NCBI RefSeq assembly: GCF_001995215.1
Contig: NZ_MUXN01000006.1
Location: 202,516-266,515, forward strand
Source of the DNA: Amycolatopsis azurea DSM 43854
GTDB taxonomy: Bacteria; Actinomycetota; Actinomycetes; Mycobacteriales; Pseudonocardiaceae
DNA length: 64,000 bases
Direction of reading: 5' to 3'
In this document: positions 7,098-15,926 of the stretch, piece by piece
Numbering within the stretch: position 1 is the first letter of the stretch
Layout: each line of letters starts with the position of its first letter
The notes under the pieces: model-generated
What the model was told of the DNA's origin: nothing
Databases searched by the model: none
What the model saw: the letters and a program-made list of their open reading frames with translations, nothing else
Translations under genes and position numbers: made by a program

Positions 7098-9610
7098 CCG
7101 CGACCGCGCCACCCCGGCCGCACACCCCCACACCGCGTCCCGCGGCGCCGCCGCCGGTCTGGACCAGCAGCGTGCTCGCGCCGGTCGCCGCCGGGCTCGC
7201 CACGCTGTTCGCTTCGACGTCGCTCACCGGCGTCGTCTCCGGCTGGGCGTGGTTCGGCTACCTGCTCGTCGCGGTCGTGCTGATCGCCTCCACCGGGCTC
7301 GCCCTGCGCTCGCTGCGCGCGCCGACCATCGTCGTCGGCCTTGCGCAGTTGCTGGTGCTGCTGTTCCTGATCACCGGGGCGTTCACCACCAGCGGGATCC
7401 TGAAGATCATCCCCGGCCCGGACGCGCTCGACGAACTGCGCGGCGTCCTCGCCGCGGCGGCCGAGCAGATCCGGGTCGGGCTGCCGCCGGTCGAGGGCAC
7501 ACCGCCGATCCTCTGCCTGATCACCATCGCGATCGGCCTGGTCGCGGTGCTGGTCGACACGCTGGCCGTGGCCGCCGCCGCGCCCGCCGCGACCGGCCTG
7601 GTGCTGCTGTGCGTCTATGCCGTTCCCGCCGCGCTGGCCGAAGACATGCTGCCGTGGTGGACGTTCCTGCTCGGCGCGGGCGCGTTCGCCGGGCTGCTCG
7701 CCGTCGACGGCAATCACCGGCATCGCCGCTGGCGCAACCGGGACGCGCCGGGACTGGGCAATTCGGCGAGCACGCTGTCCGCCCCGGTCGGCGTGGTGGC
7801 CGCCGCGATCGCGATGGGACTGGTCATCGGCATGGCCGTCACCGGTGTCGGCACGGTCGGCAGGCTCCCCGGCGCCGACGGATCCGGCCGCGGCGGGGCG
7901 GGCGGCTTCGGCGTCGAGCCGTTCACGCAGCTGCGCGGCCTGCTCGACCAGGGCGAGAACGTGGAGCTGTTCAAGGTCTACGGGATGGGCGCGGACAAGC
8001 GGCTGCTGCGCGCGTTCACCCTCGACACCTACACGCCGAACAAGGGCTGGGGCCTGGCGCAGAACGGCCGCGCCCAGCAGGGTGTCCAGGCCAATCAGCC
8101 GCTCCCGCAGGTCAGGGGCGACGACGGCGTCGGCCCCGGCCGCGAGATCCGGATCGAACCGACGAACTGGGTCGACAACTGGCTGCCGATCTACGGGGTG
8201 CCGCGGACGATCACCGGGCTGGCCGACAACTGGCTGTACGACCCCGTCGGCGGTGCCGTGTTCACCACGACCAAGCAGGGCGCGCCCGCCTACACCGAAA
8301 CAGCCTCGATCAAGGAGCCGTCGAAGGACGAACTCCGCAACGACGACGTCCAGCTGGCCGAGGTGCCGCAGCAGTTCGTCCAGGTCGACCGCGTCGACCC
8401 CCGGGTGGCCGCGAAGGCCAAGCAGCTGACGGAGAACGAGTCCAACAACTTCGACAAGGCCCAGGCGATCTGGTCGTTCTTCACCGCGCAGAACGGCTTC
8501 GTCTACGACACCAAGACCGCCGACGCCAGGGACTCCGACGCGCTCGCCGACTTCATCCTCAATGGCAAACGCGGGTTCTGCGAGCAGTACGCGTCCGCGA
8601 TGGCCGTGATGCTGCGGTCGGTCGGCATCCCGTCGCGGGTCGCCATCGGTTTCACCTCGGGGACGCCGAAGGGCGATCACGTCTCGATCACCTCCGAGGA
8701 CGCGCACGCGTGGGTCGAGGTCTACTTCCAGACGAAGGGCTGGGTCAGCTTCGACCCGACCCCGCTGCTCGACGGCCGCGCGGTCGTCCCGCCGTACCTG
8801 CAGACCGCCCCCAGCAGCTCCGCGGCCAACGACACGCAGGAAGTGCCGAGCGCGCCGAAGTCGAGCGTCCCCGCGACCGGCACGCCCCGTGACCCGGGTG
8901 CGGACCTCGGCGCGGACGGCAGCGGAGACCAGCAGGACGAAGAACCGCTGTGGCCCGCGATCCTCGCCGGCATCCTCGGCGGGCTGGCGGCCGCGCTCAC
9001 CGTGACCGTGATCGTGCGGTCGCGGTTGAGATACCGGGCGCTGCTGCGCTCGGCACCCGGGCGCGACCCGGACTCGCTCCGTACGGACGGCGGGTTCCTG
9101 GACAACCAGCACGTGACGAACTGGCTGCCGCTGATCGCGATCGGGCTGTGGGTGGCGGCGTTCGCGTTCCTGGCGGCCTGGGTGTCGTGGTGGTTCGCGC
9201 TGGTCCTGGTGGTCGTCCTCGGCGTGCTCGGCACACCGACGGCGATCCGGGAGATCAAGCGGCGGCTGCGACTGCAGAAGATCGCGTCCCACTCCCCCGC
9301 CGCGGCCGACGCGGCGTGGCGCGAGCTGATGGACGAATGCGCGGACCGCGGCCTGCCGCTCTCCGACCACGACACGGTGCGCGTCGCGGGCCGGAAGGTC
9401 GTCGAGAAGCACCGCCTCGACGACGAGGGCCGCTCCGGGCTGCGGACGGTCATCGGTGTCGTGGAGACGTCCTGGTACTCGGACAAGCCGGTGGACGACC
9501 AGGCGCTGGGCCAGGCCTTCGACGACGTTCGCAAGAGCCTGAAGCGGAACGCGCCGATGTCGTGGAAGGGCCGCCTGTTCCCGCGCTCGCTGAGGCGCCG
9601 GGACAAGTAG
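7094..9610 (+). CDS. TgpA-type membrane transglutaminase
   Basis: 838 residues, GTG start overlapping the DUF58 stop. About six transmembrane helices fill residues 15-250. A large extracytoplasmic transglutaminase domain follows, with the Cys-His-Asp triad visible as C496 (RGFCEQYAS), H538 (DAHAWVEV) and D554 (SFDPTP). Then come a Pro/Ser-rich linker, two or more membrane helices near residues 620-720, and a cytoplasmic DUF4129-like tail. The family is thought to cross-link or process envelope proteins; the substrate is unknown. A perfect palindrome and a terminator follow the stop. Confidence 0.92.
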   Translation: MTATAPPRPHTPTPRPAAPPPVWTSSVLAPVAAGLATLFASTSLTGVVSGWAWFGYLLVAVVLIASTGLALRSLRAPTIVVGLAQLLVLLFLITGAFTTSGILKIIPGPDALDELRGVLAAAAEQIRVGLPPVEGTPPILCLITIAIGLVAVLVDTLAVAAAAPAATGLVLLCVYAVPAALAEDMLPWWTFLLGAGAFAGLLAVDGNHRHRRWRNRDAPGLGNSASTLSAPVGVVAAAIAMGLVIGMAVTGVGTVGRLPGADGSGRGGAGGFGVEPFTQLRGLLDQGENVELFKVYGMGADKRLLRAFTLDTYTPNKGWGLAQNGRAQQGVQANQPLPQVRGDDGVGPGREIRIEPTNWVDNWLPIYGVPRTITGLADNWLYDPVGGAVFTTTKQGAPAYTETASIKEPSKDELRNDDVQLAEVPQQFVQVDRVDPRVAAKAKQLTENESNNFDKAQAIWSFFTAQNGFVYDTKTADARDSDALADFILNGKRGFCEQYASAMAVMLRSVGIPSRVAIGFTSGTPKGDHVSITSEDAHAWVEVYFQTKGWVSFDPTPLLDGRAVVPPYLQTAPSSSAANDTQEVPSAPKSSVPATGTPRDPGADLGADGSGDQQDEEPLWPAILAGILGGLAAALTVTVIVRSRLRYRALLRSAPGRDPDSLRTDGGFLDNQHVTNWLPLIAIGLWVAAFAFLAAWVSWWFALVLVVVLGVLGTPTAIREIKRRLRLQKIASHSPAAADAAWRELMDECADRGLPLSDHDTVRVAGRKVVEKHRLDDEGRSGLRTVIGVVETSWYSDKPVDDQALGQAFDDVRKSLKRNAPMSWKGRLFPRSLRRRDK

Positions 9611-9641
9611 CCGACTGCTTGCCTTACCTCAGGGGAGCGTC

Positions 9642-9674
9642 GTGATGTCCCCAATGCCGCATTGGGGACATCAC
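9642..9674. repeat. Perfect palindrome, CCCCAATG/CATTGGGG family
   Basis: Arms GTGATGTCCCCAATG and CATTGGGGACATCAC are perfect reverse complements (15 bases each) around a CCG loop. The same core recurs at 26986-27044 and 27128-27185. It lies 31 bases after the transglutaminase stop. Confidence 0.85.
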
Positions 9675-9695
9675 TTTCCCCAGCACGCACGACAA

Positions 9696-9738
9696 CGCGA
9701 ATATGCCGACGGGGCAAGGCCCCGTCGGCATATTCGCG
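9696..9738. terminator. Bidirectional hairpin between convergent genes
   Basis: A perfect 20-base stem around an AAG loop (one arm begins CGCGAATATGCC). It lies between the convergent transglutaminase and DUF3040 genes. No T-tract follows, as is usual in high-GC actinobacteria. Confidence 0.8.
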
Positions 9739-9748
9739 TGTGTGAGAG

Positions 9749-10168
9749 CTATTGCTCCTCGAAGCGCTGGCGGAAGCGCTCTTCCATGCGCTGAGTGAAC
9801 GAGCTCCGGCGCGGGGACGACTTACCGCCGCCGCCACCTCCGCCGGCTCCCGGGCCACCGCTGTCCTTACCGCCCTCCGATTCGGCTCCGTGCCGAATCG
9901 ATGTGACGGCCATCATGACTCCGAAGAACATCACGAGGAACCCGAGCACGCTGATCACTGGGATCTCGGCCACCCGGATGTTGACCACCACGCCGAGCAC
10001 CAGAAGTGCGACGCCCACTACGAACAGGGCGATGCCCTGCAAACGCCGTCGGCGGGCGGGGCGGCGCAACCGGGTGCCTCGCACCGTGGATGCGAACTTG
10101 GGGTCCTCGGCATAGAGCTCGCGCTCGATCTGATCGAGCAGCCGCTGCTCATGCTCGGAGAGTGGCAT
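9749..10168 (-). CDS. DUF3040 membrane protein
   Basis: 139 residues from an ATG after GGAGGAGGAAAG. The N-terminus MPLSEHEQRLLDQIERELY is the DUF3040 signature. Two transmembrane helices follow at about residues 45-63 and 69-88, then a glycine-rich linker and a basic C-terminal helix. Function is unknown. In many actinobacteria the family lies near dinB, as here, but no functional link is established. It is monocistronic, ending at the shared hairpin 9696-9738. Confidence 0.9.
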   Translation of the reverse strand: MPLSEHEQRLLDQIERELYAEDPKFASTVRGTRLRRPARRRRLQGIALFVVGVALLVLGVVVNIRVAEIPVISVLGFLVMFFGVMMAVTSIRHGAESEGGKDSGGPGAGGGGGGGKSSPRRSSFTQRMEERFRQRFEEQ

Positions 10169-10365
10169 CTTTCCTCCTCCGGCACAGCTGTCGCGGGCGC
10201 CGGGCCGCGCAACGTCATGGACCCAACAGACAACCCCAGGCGGGGTGTCTCTGTCCAGGATACGAGCCCCGCGCTCGTCCGACTACCCGATCCCGTATCC
10301 GGAAGGGATCGAATTGGCCGAAACCACCCGACTCGGCTCTCTCGAAGACGGCCGACCAGGCGTTG

Positions 10366-11613
10366 TCACTGGTCACGGGGGGTCAGCAGTGACGCGGGCC
10401 GGACCGCGGCGGCACCGAACTTCGTCCTCGCGACGTCGGCCGCCACTTCCGCATCCCGCCAACGGGGTTCTGACGAGTCGAAAAGCAGCTGCTCTCCATC
10501 ACTCTCCGTGTCCAATCCCTCGACTCTTACGCCGATCAGGCGGACTGCGCCCGTCGGCGCGTGCTCGGCGAGGAGTTCGACGGCGGTGCGGTGGATGTCG
10601 CGGGCCACATCCACCCCGACGGCGGTTGTCCTGGCGCGGGTGATGGTCTTGAAATCCGCGAACCGGACCTTGATCGACACCGTCCGCCCGCGCAGCCCCC
10701 GGCGGCGCAGGGTCCCGGCGACGCGTTCCGACAGCCGGAGCAGTTCCAGTCCGAGCGCCGAGCGGTCGTGGAGATCGACGTCGAAGGTCACTTCGGCGCC
10801 GATCGACTTGTCCGGCGTCTCCGGGACCACCTCACGCTCGTCGTGCCCGTTCGCGAGCGCCCACAGGTGCTCCCCCAGCGCCCGGCCCAGCGAGCGCCGC
10901 AGCCGGGCCAGCGGCGCGGTGGCGACGTCGGCGATGGTGTCGAGGCCCTGCTGCCGCAGATGCTCCTCGGTGCGCTTGCCGACGCCCCACAGCGCCGACA
11001 CCGGCAGCGGGTGCAGGAACGCGAGCGTCTCGGCCGCCGGGACGACGACCATGCCGTCCGGTTTGGCCATCCCGGACGCCAGCTTGGCGACGAACTTGAC
11101 CTTCGCGACGCCGACCGAGCAGCTGATCCCGAAGTCGGCGGCCACCCGCTCCCGGATCCAGGCGCCGAGCCGAGCGGGCGACGAGTCCAGCCGTTTGAGC
11201 GCCCCGCTGACGTCCAGGAAGGCCTCGTCCAGGCTCAGGGGCTCCACCAGAGGCGTCAGCTCGCGGAAGATCCCCATGACGCCCTGGGACACCTCGCCGT
11301 AGAGACCGGGTGTCGGGGTGATGCAGATCAGTTGCGGGCAGAGCCGTTTGGCGGTCGAGAACGGCATGGCCGACCGGACACCGAACTCACGCGCCGCGTA
11401 GCTCGCCGCCGCGACGACCGACCTCGGACCACCGCCGGAGACGACCACCGGCTTGCCCGCCAGCTCCGGGCGCGTGCGCAGTTCACAGGACACGAAGAAC
11501 GCGTCCATGTCGACGTGCAGCAGACCGCACCCGGTGTCGTCGGGCCAGGTGGTGGCCCCGGTGGTCACCCGGTAACGGGCCATCCCACCGGGCAGCTCAG
11601 CATTTCGTCCCAT
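10366..11613 (-). CDS. dinB: DNA polymerase IV (Y family)
   Basis: 415 residues. The Y-family catalytic motifs are HVDMDAFF (D35, D37) and LSLDEAFLDVS (Asp-Glu near residues 128-130), followed by the thumb and a little-finger domain. It copies across damaged bases with low fidelity. The ATG at 11613 has no clear ribosome site and directly follows an in-frame TAA; the ATG ten codons later (MARYRV), behind GGTGGG, is an alternative start. No canonical beta-clamp peptide is obvious at the C-terminus (ends LLTPRDQ). Confidence 0.95.
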   Translation of the reverse strand: MGRNAELPGGMARYRVTTGATTWPDDTGCGLLHVDMDAFFVSCELRTRPELAGKPVVVSGGGPRSVVAAASYAAREFGVRSAMPFSTAKRLCPQLICITPTPGLYGEVSQGVMGIFRELTPLVEPLSLDEAFLDVSGALKRLDSSPARLGAWIRERVAADFGISCSVGVAKVKFVAKLASGMAKPDGMVVVPAAETLAFLHPLPVSALWGVGKRTEEHLRQQGLDTIADVATAPLARLRRSLGRALGEHLWALANGHDEREVVPETPDKSIGAEVTFDVDLHDRSALGLELLRLSERVAGTLRRRGLRGRTVSIKVRFADFKTITRARTTAVGVDVARDIHRTAVELLAEHAPTGAVRLIGVRVEGLDTESDGEQLLFDSSEPRWRDAEVAADVARTKFGAAAVRPASLLTPRDQ

Positions 11614-11844
11614 TTATCTGTCGCGCGCTGCCGGAAACGCCCCGGCAGGGCGCATCTTGTCGATCTCAGCCGCGGTAGCCATGCAAGCGCCCTGCCAAAC
11701 CGTTTCCGGGGGCCTTCGGCCCAAAAGAGGCGCGCGATGGTGAAGTCACCGTCGGGCGCGGGGCGCCCTCCGGCGACCTTGCGGGCACGTTAGCCGGAGG
11801 CACCGACACTTCTGGAACTCCGGGGCAGCCCGGTCGCCGCGAGG

Positions 11845-12579
11845 TCAGGCCGGGCGGCGGGCCAGCACGTGCAGCCGGCTGGAGATGTCCCGCAGCGGCG
11901 ACACGGTCGCGGCCGCGAGCTCGAACTCCGCCAGGTCCTCTTCCCGCACTCCACCGGGCACGAAGTCCGCCACGACGCCGTCGCCCTGCAGCGAAGTCAC
12001 GTCGAGCCCCACGGCGATCAGCTGCGCGCGGAGGGCCTCGGCGTCGAAGCGCCGCAGCACGGTCTCCCGGCCGCCGCCCAGCACGCCGCTCTCGGCCGCG
12101 AGCAGTTCCCGCGCCTCGCCGAGCCGTCCGGCCAGCGCGCGCTGCAGGATCGCGGCGTGGCGGTTCGCCACGAGCACGGAGACCGCGCCGCCGGGTTTGA
12201 CCGCGGCGGCCAGCGCCGCGAGCACCAGCGCCGGGTCGTCGACGACTTCGAGCAGCCCGTGCGCGAGGACGAGGTCGGCCGATCCGGCCGCGACGTGGGC
12301 CCCGAGCGCGTCGGAGTCGTCGGCGATCGCCGTGATGCTGCCGGAGACGCCCTCCTCCTCGGCCCGGCGGCGCAGGGTGGCCAGGGCGTTCGGGTTGGGT
12401 TCGACCACGGTCACCAGGCAGCCCGCCGACGCCAGCGGCACCGCCCAGCCGCCGCTGCCGCCGCCGACGTCGACGACGTGCGGCTGATGTTCGCCTCGCG
12501 CCCGTGCGGCCCGGAGTTCTGCTTCGAGAACCCGGCGAACCGCCCCCGATCCCCGCGTGGCCACGGTGTCCGTCTTCAT
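11845..12579 (-). CDS. Class I SAM-dependent methyltransferase
   Basis: 244 residues from an ATG at 12579. SAM-binding motif I is VVDVGGGSGGWAVPLA (residues about 35-50), motif II is VVEPN, and a later strand reads ADLVLAHGLLEVV. A substrate cannot be named; the overall shape resembles UbiE/CmoA-like methyltransferases of actinobacteria. It is divergent from the parA-like gene, with 109 bases between them. The 231 bases between this gene's stop and dinB hold only a possible 22-codon frame on the minus strand ending at the dinB start. Confidence 0.85.
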   Translation of the reverse strand: MKTDTVATRGSGAVRRVLEAELRAARARGEHQPHVVDVGGGSGGWAVPLASAGCLVTVVEPNPNALATLRRRAEEEGVSGSITAIADDSDALGAHVAAGSADLVLAHGLLEVVDDPALVLAALAAAVKPGGAVSVLVANRHAAILQRALAGRLGEARELLAAESGVLGGGRETVLRRFDAEALRAQLIAVGLDVTSLQGDGVVADFVPGGVREEDLAEFELAAATVSPLRDISSRLHVLARRPA

Positions 12580-12688
12580 GAACGCACAGCGTAATGCCCG
12601 CCTTCCGGGCGCCGACGGGTGTAGTCCGATGCGGTGTTCGACACCTTGCCAAGGAGCCGCCCCGCCGACTGCCCGTAGGCTGTATCGA

Positions 12689-13558
12689 GTGCACACGGTC
12701 GCTGTTCTCAGCCTGAAGGGTGGCGTCGGTAAAACGACGGTAGCCCTCGGTGTCGCGTCCGCCGCGCTGCGTAGGGGCGCCCGGACTCTCGTGGCCGATC
12801 TCGACCCGCAAGGCAACGCCACGACCTCGCTGGACCCGCCCTTCACCGACCGCACGCTGGCCGACGTCCTGGAGACGCCGGTGCGCTCGGTGCTCGAACG
12901 CGCGATCGCGCCCAGCGTGTGGAGCGACCAGATCGACGTCCTCGTCGGCGCCGAAGAGCTCGAGATGCTCAACGAGCCCGACGCCGACAGCCGTCGCCTG
13001 GAGAACCTCTCCCGCGCGCTCGACGAACTGCACACGAACCCGCTGCGCGAGGAACCGTACGAACTGGTGATCCTCGACTGCCCGCCGTCACTCGGCAGGC
13101 TGACCCGCTCGGCGCTGGTGGCCGCGGACAGCGCCCTGATCGTCACCGAGCCGACGATGTACGCCGTCTCGGGCGCCCGCCGCGCGCTCGACGCGATCGA
13201 GAAGATCCGCGAGGAGCAGAACCCGGGGCTGCGGCCGATCGGCGTCGTGGTCAACAAGCTCCGCGTGCGCTCCTACGAGCACCAGTTCCGCGTGGCGGAG
13301 CTGCGGGAGAACTTCGGCCCGCTGGTGATGCCGACGGCCATCCCGGACAGGCTCGCCGTGCAGCAGGCGCAGGGCGCGTGCAGCCCGATCCACGAGTGGC
13401 ACTCCCCCGGCGCGCAGGAGATCGCGCTCACCTTCAACATGGTGCTGGCGAAGGTCCTCCGCTCCAGCCGGGCCGGACGGCATCGCGTCCGCGGCGAGGA
13501 AGAACCCGAGACCACCGCCGAAGAGACCGCCAAGCTGAGCGACACCGGCACGGGGTAG
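12689..13558 (+). CDS. Orphan ParA-family ATPase
   Basis: 289 residues. A deviant Walker A (LSLKGGVGKTT, from residue 8) and Walker B (LVILDCPPSLG) mark a Soj/ParA/MinD-type ATPase. No parB or parS-like sequence is nearby, so this is not the chromosomal segregation pair. A TAGGCT -10 box (12676-12681) sits seven bases before the GTG, indicating a leaderless mRNA and fixing the start. The last 30 residues are charged and variable. The Nei2 gene follows after six bases and is probably cotranscribed. Confidence 0.9.
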   Translation: MHTVAVLSLKGGVGKTTVALGVASAALRRGARTLVADLDPQGNATTSLDPPFTDRTLADVLETPVRSVLERAIAPSVWSDQIDVLVGAEELEMLNEPDADSRRLENLSRALDELHTNPLREEPYELVILDCPPSLGRLTRSALVAADSALIVTEPTMYAVSGARRALDAIEKIREEQNPGLRPIGVVVNKLRVRSYEHQFRVAELRENFGPLVMPTAIPDRLAVQQAQGACSPIHEWHSPGAQEIALTFNMVLAKVLRSSRAGRHRVRGEEEPETTAEETAKLSDTGTG

Positions 13559-13564
13559 GCGCCG

Positions 13565-14368
13565 ATGCCCGAAGGCGACACCGTCTTCCTCGCCGGCAAG
13601 GTCCTCGACAAGGCACTGGCCGGGAAGACCCTGCTGCGCGGCGAGTTCAGGGTCCCACGGCTGGCCACGACGGATCTCGCCGGGCGTGACGTGCTCGGCG
13701 TCGGCACGGTCGGCAAACATCTGCTGACCCGGTTCTCCGGCGACCTCACCCTGCACAGCCACCTGCGCATGGACGGCAAATGGGACGTCTACCGGGCGGG
13801 CGCGCGCTGGCGCAGCCCGGCGCATCAGGCGCGGGTCATCCTCGCCACCGAGGAACTCCAGGCGATCGGGTTCCGCGTGCACGACCTCGAACTCGTGCCC
13901 ACGGACGAAGAAGACCGTCTGGTCGGGCACCTCGGCCCGGACCTGCTCGATCCACAGTGGACGGACGAACTCGCGGAGCGGGCGGCGGCCGCGCTCGCCG
14001 CCGATCCGGATCGCGAACTGGGCGACGCCTTGCTGGACCAGCGGATCATGGCGGGCATCGGGAACATGTACAAGGTCGAGATGTGCTTCCTGCTCGGCGT
14101 CACGCCGTGGACGCCGGTGTCCGAAGTGGACACCGCCAGAGCCGTCGCGCTCGGCCGCAAGCTGTTGAAGAGCAACGCCTGGCGCACCTCGCAGACCACC
14201 ACCGGGGATCTGCGCCGCGGTCGTGAACACTGGGTCTACGAGCGGACCAAACAGGGCTGTTTCCGCTGCGGCGGACGGCTCAAGGTCGCGTCCCAGGGAC
14301 CGGGACACCAGGCTAGGCCGACCTGGTTCTGCCCGAAATGCCAGTCCGGACCCGCTCCCGGCGGCTAA
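13565..14368 (+). CDS. nei2: Endonuclease VIII-type DNA glycosylase
   Basis: 267 residues. It starts MPEGDTVF, giving the catalytic Pro2-Glu3 after Met removal, and the conserved Lys lies in GTVGKHLL. The helix-two-turn-helix is near residues 150-195. The C-terminus carries a zinc finger with Cys pairs CFRCGG and CPKC. It removes oxidised pyrimidines and nicks the strand. The family includes mycobacterial Nei2. It follows the ParA-like gene closely. The stop codon TAA is also part of a TAAACT -10-like box for the next small frame. Confidence 0.93.
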   Translation: MPEGDTVFLAGKVLDKALAGKTLLRGEFRVPRLATTDLAGRDVLGVGTVGKHLLTRFSGDLTLHSHLRMDGKWDVYRAGARWRSPAHQARVILATEELQAIGFRVHDLELVPTDEEDRLVGHLGPDLLDPQWTDELAERAAAALAADPDRELGDALLDQRIMAGIGNMYKVEMCFLLGVTPWTPVSEVDTARAVALGRKLLKSNAWRTSQTTTGDLRRGREHWVYERTKQGCFRCGGRLKVASQGPGHQARPTWFCPKCQSGPAPGG

Positions 14369-14377
14369 ACTGGCCTC

Positions 14378-14440
14378 GTGACGCTGTTCAAGCTCCCGCT
14401 CTACGGGGCCGACACCGAACGCGGCGACCTCGCTCCCTGA
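14378..14440 (+). CDS. Possible 20-residue leaderless leader peptide
   Basis: VTLFKLPLYGADTERGDLAP. The TAAACT box at 14366-14371 lies six bases before this GTG, the spacing of leaderless starts in actinobacteria. The deaminase gene begins 55 bases after its stop. It could be an upstream frame that tunes deaminase expression, or the -10 may merely serve the deaminase mRNA. Coding status is unproven. Confidence 0.35.
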   Translation: MTLFKLPLYGADTERGDLAP

Positions 14441-14495
14441 GCCGCCCGCTCCCTTCGCACGTCACCGTTCACTTCTTTCCCCAGGGAGCTTTGTC

Positions 14496-15545
14496 ATGCC
14501 CGGAATCCTCACGGGCGAGGCGCTGCGCGCGTTCGTGCACGCCCTGCCCAAGGTCGAACTCCACGTCCACCTCGTCGGCTCGGCGAGCCTGCCCACGGTG
14601 CTGGAACTGGCCCGCCGCCGCCCGTCCGCCGGAGTGCCGACCGAGCCGGGAGAACTCGCCGAGTTCTTCACCTTCCGCGATTTCCCGCATTTCCTCCGCA
14701 ACTACCTTGCGGTGACGTCGCTGGTGCGCGACGCCCGCGACATCCACACCCTCGTCACCGGGCTGGCGGCCGATCTGGCCGCGCAGAACGCCCGCTACGC
14801 CGAAGTGACCGTGACGCCGTACAACCACGTCCTCGACGGCATGTCGACGGACGATCTCCTCACCGGTCTCGCCACCGGACGGGCGGCGGCGCGGGCGGAC
14901 CACGGGGTGGAACTGGCCTGGTGCTTCGACATTCCCGGCGAGAAGGGCATTGTCGCCGGACGCGAGACGGTCGTGTTCGCGCTCCGCGAACGCCCGGAAG
15001 GGTTGGTGTCCTTCGGTCTCGGCGGCCCCGAGGTCGGGGTGGGCCGCGCGCAGTTCGCCCCGTTCTTCACCACGGCCAGGGAGGCGGGGCTGCACAGCGT
15101 CCCGCACGCGGGCGAGACCACCGGACCGGCCACCGTCTGGTCGGCGGTGCACGATCTCGGCGCCGAGCGGATCGGGCACGGTGTCGGCGCGCACACCGAT
15201 CCGAAGTTGCTGGAATACCTTGCCGCGCAAAGGATCCCGCTGGAGGTCTGCCCGACGTCGAACATCAGGACCGGGCAGTTCGCCTCGATCGGGGCGCATC
15301 CCGTGCGGCGCCTGCTCGACCACGGCGTGGTGGTCACGCTCAACACCGACGACCCGCCGATGTTCGGCGCCACCCTCGACGGCGAGTACGTGGCGGTCGC
15401 CGAAACCCTGGGCCTGACCGCGGCCGAAATCGCCCGCTTGGCGAAGAACGCCGTGGATGCGTCTTTTCAGCCGTCGGCGGACAAAGCCGTCCTCCTGGCC
15501 GAGATCGAGAAAATCTTGTTGCAGGACCTAGAACCCCTCGCATAG
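14496..15545 (+). CDS. Adenosine deaminase-family amidohydrolase
   Basis: 349 residues, ATG behind CAGGGAG. Zinc ligands and catalytic residues of the family are present: ELHVHL, HAGE, the His in ERIGHG, and NTDDP. These enzymes hydrolytically deaminate purine nucleosides or related compounds. In canonical adenosine deaminases the first motif reads HxHLDG; here it is HVHLVG, so the Asp that contacts the ribose is a Val. That points to a different substrate, perhaps an aminodeoxyfutalosine-like or modified nucleoside. No menaquinone or purine genes adjoin it. Confidence 0.88.
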   Translation: MPGILTGEALRAFVHALPKVELHVHLVGSASLPTVLELARRRPSAGVPTEPGELAEFFTFRDFPHFLRNYLAVTSLVRDARDIHTLVTGLAADLAAQNARYAEVTVTPYNHVLDGMSTDDLLTGLATGRAAARADHGVELAWCFDIPGEKGIVAGRETVVFALRERPEGLVSFGLGGPEVGVGRAQFAPFFTTAREAGLHSVPHAGETTGPATVWSAVHDLGAERIGHGVGAHTDPKLLEYLAAQRIPLEVCPTSNIRTGQFASIGAHPVRRLLDHGVVVTLNTDDPPMFGATLDGEYVAVAETLGLTAAEIARLAKNAVDASFQPSADKAVLLAEIEKILLQDLEPLA

Positions 15546-15560
15546 CGTGGCGGTACACGA

Positions 15561-15680
15561 GAGAGGAGGTGGTCCAAAGTTGTATTCCAACAGGACTCGT
15601 GAGGTGACTGTCCGCTAGCGGACCGCACGCGTAGGACTTTTGAGCAGCGATACAACGCAAGTTGGAGCCACCTTCGGCTC
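15561..15680 (+). ncRNA. Candidate structured RNA with internal mini-frame
   Basis: The 381-base gap between the deaminase and GNAT genes holds a stem-rich segment. AGGTGG (15567) pairs with CCACCT (15668), CCAA (15574) with TTGG (15662), and TTGTAT (15580) with ATACAA (15650), enclosing a perfect GTCCGC-TA-GCGGAC hairpin at 15610-15623. The left strand is also an excellent ribosome site (GAGAGGAGGTGG) seven bases before a TTG that opens a 12-codon frame (LYSNRTREVTVR, stop 15618). It could be a leader-peptide attenuator or a small RNA. The remaining 250 bases show only GC-rich sequence and the next gene's -10. Confidence 0.4.
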
Positions 15681-15926
15681 GTCGTCTCTGCTTCGCGTGG
15701 TGCCTGATAGCGAATACCAGGCAGTCACCGGGCCCCCGAGGTTCCCGAGCACCGGTCCGGCTCGGGCCCGGCCGCCGATTCCGGCGTCCGGGAGCCGCCT
15801 CGGGGGTACCCTTATTTCCGGGTTATTGCCCCTTTTGCGAGGTCGGCGGGGACCACCCACCGCCCTGGACAACCGTCCGCCGCTGTTCCCGCCCCGGGGA
15901 CCCTGCCGACTGGATAGCCTGACGCC

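Noticed and set aside
10169..10365. Possible gene or riboswitch in the dinB-DUF3040 gap
   Set aside because: No frame with a start signal and no stable conserved fold could be seen in these 197 bases.
12689..13558. Chromosome or plasmid partition locus
   Set aside because: The ParA-like ATPase has no ParB neighbour and no parS-like repeats, so it is an orphan.
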